DNA of 64,000 nucleotides from Flectonema sp. DT1601. Lineage: Eukaryota; Euglenozoa; Diplonemea; Diplonemida; Diplonemidae. Both the position numbers and the translations under genes were made by a program. The notes under the pieces are model-generated. The model saw only the letters and a program-made list of their open reading frames with translations, ran no database searches and was not told the DNA's origin. The stretch's first letter is position 1, and every line of letters starts with the position of its first letter. Where the stretch lies: the NCBI GenBank assembly GCA_964019425.1, contig OZ025786.1, forward strand, positions 496,001 through 560,000, given 5' to 3'. Below, in pieces: positions 24,018 to 32,891 of the stretch.

Positions 24018-25843
24018 CGTAACTGTTCAAGTTCATGTCCGGATAGAAGGCCAGTTGACTTCATCCAATACACTGGGGTCCGCAGCATCGAAAGTTGGGA
24101 GGAGGGGATCAGAGAAACAATCAACAGTGGCAGCAACATCTGCGCCAAGTGGAGGGGGGGGAACTGGAAATAAGAAAGACTCAGCTGGAGCACAAGCACC
24201 AAAATTATTTATAAGCAAGCGGTATGAAGCTAACAGACCTGTAGGTAGTGGAGCCTATGGCCAAGTATGGAGCGCTATCGATTTACAGAATCCTCCACCA
24301 GAAGGGAAATCAACCAAAGGAAACGTTGCGGTTAAGAAAATAACAAATCCATTCTCTCATCGTACTGATGCGAAGAGATTGATGAGAGAAATACTTTTAC
24401 TATCGACGTTGAAACATCCAAACGTTTTGGGAGTCAGGGATATGGTTATGCACTCTAAGGAAACGGAAATCTCACTATTTATCATCACTGACCTGGTATG
24501 TTTCATATTACAACAATTATTATACGTCTGATTCTAAAAATAAAATAAAATAATTAACAGATGGATGTCGATTTACATAAAATCATTCAGTCTCCTCAAC
24601 CACTTAGCGAGAGACATATTCAATTCTTCATTTATCAAATATTAAGCGGCCTGAAGTACATTCACTCAGCAGGTCTCCTTCATAGAGATATAAAGCCAAG
24701 TAACATTTTATTAAATGAAGACTGTCAATTACGGATATGTGATTTTGGTCTCGCTAGGCCAATCCCAAGAAAGTCAACAGAAGAACACAAAGCCCAGGGT
24801 AGTAAGTCTAGATTTATGACTGAATATGTCGTGACTAGATGGTACAGATCTCCTGAGTTATTATTACAAGAAAAATATTACACGACAGCGATAGATGTTT
24901 GGTCAGCAGGTTGTATTCTTGCTGAAATGCTTGGGCGCAAACCTTTATTCCCTGGACAGGATTGTATGTCTTTTTTTTTTTTTTTTTTTTTTTTTTTTGT
25001 AGTAAAAGCTATTTTTGTAAATTCCGTTCTTTGAAAGCACCGGGAATTATGTAACAAGGGTTTGCGTTCCTTTGAGCTGAAGTCCGAAACAGTCTTCGGG
25101 GTCTACTCTGCTTACATAGATGTTGTTATTATTAGCCTGTTGGAAACAGCTGATTGAAGGTGGGTCTGAGATGCTGTCCCGTAACCTAAATTGCTGCTTA
25201 TGGAATCGTGTGTACACTTTGGTGCTAAACACCATGCTTTCGATTACAGCCCAACATTTTGCAGGGTTCGGATCTCCCGTGACTTAGACGCGAGCATCAA
25301 TTATACTGTATTTATAAAAAAACATGGTGAATAGAAACCTTGGAATATAACAATTTTGGAAATAAAAAAGATGGTGGATTCGGCCATTTTTTTAGAGATT
25401 TGGATGCTTTTTATACACCATGTTATTTTATAAATTATTTAAAAAAAACAACAAAAAAAAAACAGATATTGAACAACTGATTTGCATAACTCAGATTTGT
25501 GGAACTCCAAGTGGTGATGACTTGGCAAGTATTGGTTCAGAACAGGCGCAAAAATTCGTAAAAAGTCTTGAGGATCGGAAACCTGTTCCTCTACGTGCTG
25601 TGTACCCAAAAGCAACGCAACCCGGTATGTGATATATTGTATTGTTTTTTTTCAGTGAGTCAATTCACAAACAAAAAAAAAACTAAAAAACAGCTATCGA
25701 TTTGTTGTCAACAATGCTCCAGTTTAATTACAATAGGAGAATAACAATTGATGATGCCTTGTCACATCCATACATAGCGAAGTACCACTCTATGTACGAT
25801 GAGGTATGTTATCATATTTGTGTAAATGGGGAGCTTTGTACTG

Positions 25844-25874
<31 letters not shown>

Positions 25875-26259
25875 GCCTACCGCCGATAAGAGGTTTCTTT
25901 TTGAATATGATGGAATGACTCTCTCACAAAATCAAATGAAAGAAATAGTAATGAGAGAAGTTGTAAAATTTCAACCTGAATTAGATGCTGACTACCAAGA
26001 CGTTCACAATCAAAATATCGAAAACGGTGAATGCTTGCCACAGCCACTGCCTGAGAAGATAGGGGAAGATGCCCCTATTATTAAAAAAGATGAAAATCGG
26101 CGGAACTCCGAAACTCCAAAACCGGCAGAAGCAACCCCCGCAACCCAATCATCAACAGCAGTGAAGGATGTAAAAGAAACAAAGCCTGTTGTTGCAGAGA
26201 CTGGCAAACCAACTGAGACTCCCGTACCTGCACCTACCGACAGTAAGCCTGCTGCTTGA
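24018..26259 (+). CDS. TEY-type mitogen-activated protein kinase
   Basis: Exons: about 24018 or 24055-24495, 24561-24963, 25466-25624, 25694-25803 and 25876-26259. Counting from 24055 the protein has 498 residues: glycine loop GSGAYGQV (64-71), catalytic Lys in AVKK (94), HRDIKPSN (188-195), DFG (208-210), activation loop [11 protein letters not shown] (TEY 234-236), and GTPS of the MAPK C-lobe in exon 3. T-E-Y is the dual phosphorylation motif of ERK-class MAPKs. A Ser/Gly/Ala-rich N-terminus of ~55 residues and a Pro/Glu/Thr-rich tail flank the kinase; about 20 extra residues precede SRFMTEY. Oddity: there is no in-frame ATG between the acceptor-like site at 24,017 and the kinase domain. 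The nearest ATG (24035) is in another frame and meets a stop after three codons. Confidence 0.85.
24964..25465 (+). other. Unusually long (502-bp) intron of the MAPK gene
   Basis: Donor GTATGT at 24964 and acceptor AAACAG at 25465; splicing joins PGQD to YIEQL, as expected for a MAPK. Most introns here are 65-165 bp, whereas this one holds a T run and then about 260 bp (25,030-25,290) of mixed base composition, unlike the simple sequence of the other introns. I could not identify a snoRNA, tRNA or element in it. Confidence 0.75.
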
Positions 26260-27780
26260 GTATAACACACGAGTAGAATCTCCCCCTTTATCCAGTCCGT
26301 GAAGTAAAGGATAAATAGCACTGTAAAATAGAGTGGAAAAAAAAAGGAGGGGGGAAAAAAAAATTGCGAATGAAATCTTACGTAAGAAGTTATGGACACG
26401 CTTTCCTTAATTGTTGTGTAGTCTCGAAGACGACAATATAAGAAAGTGAATTATTTTTAAAAAAAAAAAAAAAAATTACCCTTTTAGTTCAACTCCGAGG
26501 TAGCGTTAAAAAGTTGGTTCTTCCCGTTCCCCACTGGAAACAGTGTTGTACATAACTACTGATTTTCCCCAGATTCTTTTTTTCCCTCATTCAAAAAAAA
26601 GTATCAATTTACCTATTCTTTTCCCGTCTTATTCCCTCGTTTATTTTATTTTATTTTAAAATCCCTGTGATACCTGTGTTGATGAAAATGTGTAGCGTAA
26701 AGTACGTTATGCGTACCAGGTGTTATTTAGTAGTGGGACGTTGCCTGTTTTCAATCTGAGACGAAATCATCGATATTCATGCTGGGATCAAAGGTACGAC
26801 AGGTGCCCACAATATGAAATCACATCGGTAAATGTTCATCAGTTTTCTCTTGTATATTACAGTAGCCGACACATTTTTTTAGTTGGTTCGCTTTAAATAA
26901 TATTTGAAGTGACTTTTTTTCTTTTCTCTTCTTTTTTTTAGACAAAAAGAATTAATAATTATTTTTCTTTACACGTGTAGGTTTTTTTTTTTTTTTTTTT
27001 TTTTTTTTAGTTAATTGGAAATCAACAACAACGATTGAAGCAGAGCTCTCTCACACGACCAGGTTCGCAATGTACCTTAAAAATATTTGACGGGAAACCT
27101 GTGACTAATAATTATAAACATGGAGAGGGATTTCAAGAAACACTTTCTGAGGCTGAAGCCTTTTGGCAATGATTCTGCCTTGGGAATTAATCGTACAAAA
27201 ATCAAGTGTGGTCTGGCAGTTCTTTTTCGGAGTGGCTTTACCAATTTGGACCATAATCTCTCCATTTTTCTTGCCCACCCCTTTTTACCGAAGAACACAA
27301 CAGAAATTTGAAATAACAAAAAACAAAAAAACAAAAAACAAAAAAGTGATAATAATCCAACTAACAAGTTCCAAACAGAAATATTGGACGCGTGCGACAG
27401 AACAAACAAAAAAAAAAAAAAAAAAAAATCGGAACTTTAATAGGAACTACCTTTTTTTGTTGATTACGATTAGGTTATAATAGTTTTTGTTTTTGTTTAT
27501 TTTATTTTTTTAATTTTTAATTTTTATTTCTTACAGGGAATACTAAAACAATTATTCTGAAAGTGGCGATAGGTCTTTCTCTTAGCAAGGAGTCAACAAT
27601 TCCTGTACACAGAGAACAATATCTTCTTTTGTTTCCTTAAACAACATCATTCAGTTACATACTTCACAACCCGAATGATTAACTATTTAGTAATCGATTG
27701 TAGTAGGACTAGCTCGATGTCTTCATATGAGTCAGTCAAACGAAATCTTTTATTTTCAATTTCCACAACAGAATTACGAA
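26260..27780. other. Intergenic with one doubtful small ORF
   Basis: 3' UTR of the kinase, several A/T runs (26,459-26,475, 26,981-27,008 and 27,409-27,427) and G/T-rich mixed sequence. A doubtful ORF at 27,169-27,480 is listed separately. CACAACAG at 27,764-27,771 is a candidate acceptor ten bases before the IQUB ATG. Confidence 0.55.
27169..27480 (+). CDS. Possible small single-helix membrane protein (doubtful)
   Basis: 103 codons from an ATG at 27169. Residues ~14-40 form one tryptophan- and proline-containing hydrophobic stretch (VVWQFFFGVALPIWTIISPF) followed by YRR and a Lys/Asn-rich tail that runs into simple A-rich sequence. An overlapping ORF from 27120 in another frame (MERDFKKHF...) is about as plausible. 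A real gene here could be a small mitochondrial or ER membrane protein, but simple-sequence composition may explain both ORFs. No family recognised. Confidence 0.2.
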   Translation: MILPWELIVQKSSVVWQFFFGVALPIWTIISPFFLPTPFYRRTQQKFEITKNKKTKNKKVIIIQLTSSKQKYWTRATEQTKKKKKKNRNFNRNYLFLLITIRL

Positions 27781-30268
27781 ATGGAAGGTGAAGAACCTTC
27801 AATGAATGAGGAAGCTCCACCTGAGGAGGAATCCCAACCAGCAGCAGCTGCCGACGACAGCAAGACAGACGCTGAGGAACAGAAGGAAGTTGCAGAAGAG
27901 AAACCAGAAACTGAAGCTGCCGAAGAGCAGGCTGCACCCACTGAAGATAAACCGGAAGCTACTGAACCGCAGGATAAACCGGAAGCTGCTGAACCGCAGG
28001 AGAAGGCGGAAGCGGGGGAACCAACGGCGGAACCTGCTGAAGAGCAAGCTGCACCCACTGAGGACAAACCGGAGACTGCTGAGGAGAAAGTGGAAGCGAC
28101 CGAACCTGTCGAAGAGCAGGCTGCACCCACTGAGGAAAAACTAGAAGCTGCTGAAGAGAAGGCTGAAGCTGAAGAAGAGCAGGCGGTAGCCGCCGAGCAG
28201 GCAGTTGAGGTCGCAGAGAAGACCGAAGCTGCCGAAGAGAAGAAGGAAGTTGAGGAGAAGAAAGAAATCACGGAACAGTCGGGACAGTCACCAGCTCCAG
28301 CGGAAGTTGAGAAAGACGCTGAAACAAATCCGGAGCGCGAACCTCCGCACAGAACAATTCCACAGGCGTGGCAGAGTCAAGAAAGTAATTTAGTTCTCGT
28401 AAAGTTCTTAGTCCTTCCAGACGGATTCAGTCATGTAAAGCAATATCCCTCAGATATACCAGCTGTTTATATGTATAGTCAATTAGAGAAAGATCTTTGT
28501 GTAGATAAGAGCACAATTCACATATCTTGGGAAGGTCGACCCTTTCAAGAGACTGATATTCTTAATGAAGTTGCAAACATTCCAGACTCTGGATTACTTA
28601 TATTACACTTACAGTTTGATGATCTACCAAGGCATCTTCAAATACTATCTGTGGGTGAGATGACTTCGGGTACCCGAAATGTTGTTATCAACTACGGAGA
28701 AGGTATTCCTTCTAAAAGTTATGTTGTGACTCTTGTTATTGCCTTTGATAAGAAACCTTTTATTGGTGGGTTTCGTCACAAGAAAACAGATGTTCATTAC
28801 CACCACGCTGTTGCTCAAACAGATCCACTTTGTAAAGAGGAAAGAGCTCGCTGTGATAAAGTTTCTCGGGATACTCAAACAAGAGGAATAACAAGAACTG
28901 TTCAAACTGTTAGAGAATGTGGTACTCAAATGGCACACAGTGGTCATATTGTATCTACTGATGATGATAAAGTGTTTTACTCCCGACCCTACTTCACGTC
29001 TCAGCAGGTATGTCATTATTCTCATGTTCTCCGTTTGTGAGGTCTTTTTAGAGGTACGCAGTTTGCTTACCACGTTTAGTCAGACCCGCGTGTTACTAAC
29101 CGCGTGTGTGTTTCCTCAACTCCAATTCTTACCTGTTGTTGATATACGAAAATAATATAAACACAAACAGCTCCACGACCTCCGCATCGCGAAAAGTGTC
29201 GTAGTACAGAGTCATATCCGTGGTTGGTTTGCTCGGAAGTACGCCAAGCAGCTTCGTAAAGAACGCGAGGAAACCCAGCAAAGAATCACAGCTGAGGAAT
29301 CTGAAAGGGCTGCTGAACACAATAGAAAACGTCAACGTGAGATCAAAAGACGAACACACCCGAGGAATACTCGAGACTTCACTACTCTTTATAATGAGTT
29401 AGAAGCATGGAGACTTCAGGAAACTCAGAAGATCAAAGAATCAGACATGACAAAAGAAGAAACTCATCTCTCTCTTCAAGAACTTCTGAAAAAGGAAACA
29501 AAACTCTTACAGACAATCCACAAGTTGCAAAACGCTGCTAATAAACAAAACAAAGAGAGAAAAATTAAAACTTTACTGGAAGAGATGACGACATACAAAT
29601 CATGGGGAAAGGTGTGCTTTTTTTTTTCCATACTTTTATTTTATTTTTTCAATTTATTAATATAAACGACAAAACAAATAATAAAAAAACAGTCTGGAAC
29701 CGTTGTGGAAACACCATTCACTGTCAGAGCACGTGAGCTTATGGATCTGTACTGTGGTTTACAGCTCACAGGATTGTATGAGTTGCTTCTCTTTAAATGA
29801 ATTTTTTTTAAAATAAAATAAAACATTCGAATTAACAACCACCAAACAGGAGTATTGATGAACGCCTAGACATTCTACTTCACATTAAATGGACAGTCAA
29901 AGAGTTCAGTTGTCCTCTAACAAGAGAGGTTGTAGAATTAGTTGATAGAGAAGCAGACATATTAAACAGAGGAAGACCATCAAAGACTCTTGAAGGTATG
30001 TAAGTTACATGACAACAATTAATTAAATTTAATTAAAAAAGCTCCCTATTTTGACCCTACAAATTTTTGTGGCTGCTTTTCACTTCCATCTTTGAAAAAA
30101 AAAAACAAAAAAAAAAAAAAAAAAAAAACAGGACAACGACAGCGTCTTAATAATCTGTTTTTACAATTTATCGAAACACCAGAATTTAATCCAGAAGCGA
30201 TTCATCATCAACAAGTTCCTTTAGAATTTGCATCTCGTCCTCTTGTAAAGTTAGATAATAGAAGATAA
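27781..30268 (+). CDS. IQUB: IQ motif and ubiquitin-like domain protein (IQUB)
   Basis: Exons 27781-29007, 29171-29611, 29693-29775, 29850-29995 and 30132-30268 give 677 residues (human IQUB is about 790). Order: a Glu/Ala/Pro-rich N-terminus (residues ~5-180, imperfect EEQAAPTEDKPE-like repeats), a ubiquitin-like domain (~200-285), an IQ motif (VVVQSHIRGWFARKY, start of exon 2), a coiled coil, and the conserved C-terminus (LDILLHIKWTVKEF, CPLTREVVELVDREADILNRGR, FLQFIETPEFNPEA). This C-terminus is diagnostic of IQUB, a ciliary protein that associates with radial spoke 1 in mammals. Its match depends on the four introns as placed, which supports them. ATG 27781 is preferred because an acceptor-like CACAACAG lies just before it; an in-frame ATG at 27727 is the alternative. 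Confidence 0.88.
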
Positions 30269-30690
30269 CATTAAACTTATATGGACTGATGTTGGAGTGC
30301 TTATGATTAATGGGATACGTCAGGTTACCACTTGGCATTCAAAAAAAGATTGCAAACAAAACTTAACTTAAAATGAAGGAGGATTTTTATCAACAAGACA
30401 CCACAGTTACGGTAAACTTCATTGATTTAAATCGAGTAGCTTAACTTTCTTTTTTTTCTTTAAGATTGTTTTGACTTTTGCCGTCTTTTTTTTGTATTGT
30501 TCGCATCAGGTTTATTTTTTATTTTTTTTATATTATTCTGTTGCTTACACCCCCCCCTTACCCCTTTTATTGTTATTATATAGCTTTTACTGAATAAATA
30601 GTTCTGTAGTACCTGAAAGGTGGTAGTTTTTTGGGTGTGTTGTATTATTAATAGATTATTCTTTTATCCTATTCAGGTACCCTACTTTAG
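30269..30690. other. Intergenic
   Basis: T-rich 3' UTR of IQUB with a short C run near 30,550. Possible acceptors for the next gene are ATTCAG at 30,676 and TTTAG immediately before the ATG. No ORF supported. Confidence 0.6.
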
Positions 30691-31632
30691 ATGTCTCATT
30701 CTGGAGAAGTAAAAGTTTGGAAATCAAAGAAGCGAGGTGATGGATATGGATTTGCTCACTGCACAGACGAAAGTGTAGTTTGGATTTCTGGTGCTGAACT
30801 TGGAGAAGGTATGAGACTGGTAGCGGGTAAAACAGTGAACTTTGATTTAGCTGAAGCCGAAGGTCACGGCAACCGCAAGCAAGGGTTAAATGTAACAGGA
30901 GAAGGCGTCGTAGATGCCGAAAGCTTTACACAAACGAAAGAAGAAGAAGCAGCAGCTAAGAAACTTTGGAATGACTACGTTGAGAACACAATTAAACCTT
31001 TAGCTGGTGACACGGAGAAGAAACCAGCGAGGTCTGAAAAGAAAAATGAAAAAAATAACAACAACAACAACAACAACAACGACAATAGCAATCCTCGCTC
31101 AAAGGGAAACGACTACCACGCCCGAGGAACCCGAGGAGGGATGGGAGGTGGTGGCAAGGGAGGCTCTAACAGTAGGTACGGCTCAAAAGGAGGACCCCCA
31201 TCATACCCTTCCTACTCAGGACGTAATAACTACGATTCATACGGAGGTGGATACGGTGGTTATGGAGGAGGTAGCGGATATGGTTATGGATCAGGTGGAG
31301 GGATGATGATGACATCAAATGACTATCGCAGTCAACTTGCTGTTATACCTGCTCGTGCTGAACGTCGTACGGATCCAAATGATGGTAAATTGTACAGTAA
31401 AGAAGAATTTAGAAAGTGCTACAACTCTTACCGCGAATGGGACTCAGCTGAACCAAAAGAAGCACCTAAACAACCTGCTGGCCGTGGTGCTGGCAGTTCT
31501 GAAAAGAGACTTGATCCTAGCGATGGCTGTCCATACACTAAAGAATCATTCATTGCAGAATACGGAGGCTCACGCGAGTGGGACCGCGCTAAGCTATTTA
31601 AACCTGGCATGGGTCGTGGCAGAATATCCTAA
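30691..31632 (+). CDS. Cold-shock-domain glycine-rich protein with two DPxDG repeats
   Basis: 313 residues, single exon. Residues ~5-75 look like a cold-shock domain: VKVWKSKKRGDGYGFAH..., GMRLVAGKTVNFDL and GLNVTGEGV match the usual strands, with the aromatic RNP positions partly replaced (VWIS where FVH is common). A Lys/Asn run and a Gly/Tyr-rich RGG-like stretch (~125-215) follow. The C-terminus has two repeats of the form RRxDPxDGxxYxKEEFxxxYxxxxEWdxA (starting near residues 224 and 270). Cold-shock proteins bind single-stranded RNA or DNA, so an mRNP protein is likely. The same repeat opens the next gene. Confidence 0.75.
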   Translation: MSHSGEVKVWKSKKRGDGYGFAHCTDESVVWISGAELGEGMRLVAGKTVNFDLAEAEGHGNRKQGLNVTGEGVVDAESFTQTKEEEAAAKKLWNDYVENTIKPLAGDTEKKPARSEKKNEKNNNNNNNNNDNSNPRSKGNDYHARGTRGGMGGGGKGGSNSRYGSKGGPPSYPSYSGRNNYDSYGGGYGGYGGGSGYGYGSGGGMMMTSNDYRSQLAVIPARAERRTDPNDGKLYSKEEFRKCYNSYREWDSAEPKEAPKQPAGRGAGSSEKRLDPSDGCPYTKESFIAEYGGSREWDRAKLFKPGMGRGRIS

Positions 31633-32891
31633 TTAGGGATTTGAATGCTTATTATGTGTTGTTTAGTTATGAAACTTTTCAGCTATGTTTTGAAGGACAA
31701 TGTGGACTTCCTCACACTGTCTTGGTGGGCTAGTAGGAATGCGTTGTACCACGAAGTGGTACCTTAGCAGTGACTAAAAACTAGTCTCGTATTGTTAAAA
31801 TGGCTGTTATATTGCTGAAGGAAAAAAGAATACAAAAAAAAAAAAAAAAAAAGCATTAAATAAAAACTGACAAGCGTACACGTCAATAAGGGAAGAGAAA
31901 AAAAAGAAAGGGGAAAAAAAAAAAAAGAGAGGAGAAAAAAATAATACAAAAAGGTATAGAAAGAACTATAATAATAAATCTTTACATCTCAATTACATAA
32001 ATAACCTTCTGCATCCGTTCTGATGAGTGTTGAGCCTTTAGGTTCTTTTTAACAGTAGATTTTATAAGGTATAGTAAGTGTTGTTTGATAGTCCTTTTTT
32101 TTTGTTTTTTTAAATTAAAACAGTCATAATAGTAAACCACCAGAGCTTTGAAAATTTTGATTTTTTTCTGTCATGTTGGATCGTTTTGATGTGGTTAATA
32201 TTTTTTGTGATGAGTTGGTGAATTTCACAAAACTATTTTTGTGAAATTTTACACTAATTAAAATAATATAAAAAAAATTCTGACTTCAGCTAATTAAACT
32301 GTTCTCGTGATATTCTTACTCAAATGAGAGAGAACAACAAAAAAAAAAAAAAAAAACTTGAACTTAAACTTAAACTTAAAACGAATCATTTTTTTTTTTT
32401 TTGATAGGCTACGCTAGATCATTCCAGCAAAAAATGTGATCATCAGCATCACCCTGAATAAAAAAATTAATATCGTAACTGTGTTCAGATAAATTTATTA
32501 ATGTTATTATATTTTATGCGAGAGTTATTGAAAAAAATCGTGTTTACTCAGATTTATAAATGAGGAAAGAACGACTACTAACAGAGCTTGCTTTCTTGCT
32601 TTGCTTTCTTTGAGAGGAATCATACTTTCCCTGCGAACGGCTCTGTTATGAAAGGAAAAAAAAAAAAAAAAAAAACCAAGGAAACAAAAAAAAATGAAGG
32701 AAAAAGAGAATTTTTTCTATTCTTTTTCCCCCTTGTTGTTTTTATAATATTTGTTTTTGATCGAATTACTTTGTTTTAAGTCAAGAGTATGGAATGTGAA
32801 CAAGACTGTTAATAAAAAGGTACCAAAAGATCAAGAAAATCAACAATTTACATTCATCTTAACAGCAGTCAGGGGGAGGGGAGCAAAGCAT
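31633..32891. other. Intergenic, A/T-rich, with a perfect short hairpin
   Basis: 3' UTR of the cold-shock gene, long A runs (31,834-31,852, 31,914-31,925, 32,339-32,356 and 32,658-32,676), and the leader of the HBS1-like gene with acceptor-like CTTAACAG/CAGTCAG around 32,856-32,872. A 7-bp perfect hairpin lies at 31,746-31,762. No ORF supported. Confidence 0.55.
31746..31762 (+). promoter_or_regulatory. Perfect 7-bp hairpin with GAA loop in 3' UTR
   Basis: GTACCAC and GTGGTAC are exact reverse complements separated by GAA, about 115 bases after the stop of the cold-shock-protein gene. It stands out from the surrounding A/T-rich sequence. It could be an RNA stem used in mRNA stability or autoregulation, or chance; function is unknown. 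Confidence 0.3.

Noticed and set aside
25240-25300. tRNA-like T-loop (GGGTTCGGATC) in the MAPK intron
   Set aside because: The flanking bases do not form a five-pair T stem, and no acceptor, D or anticodon arm can be drawn.
32751-32891. N-terminal extension of the HBS1-like protein
   Set aside because: The 47 extra codons read through leader sequence containing acceptor-like AACAG/CAG; the repeat domain begins right at ATG 32892.
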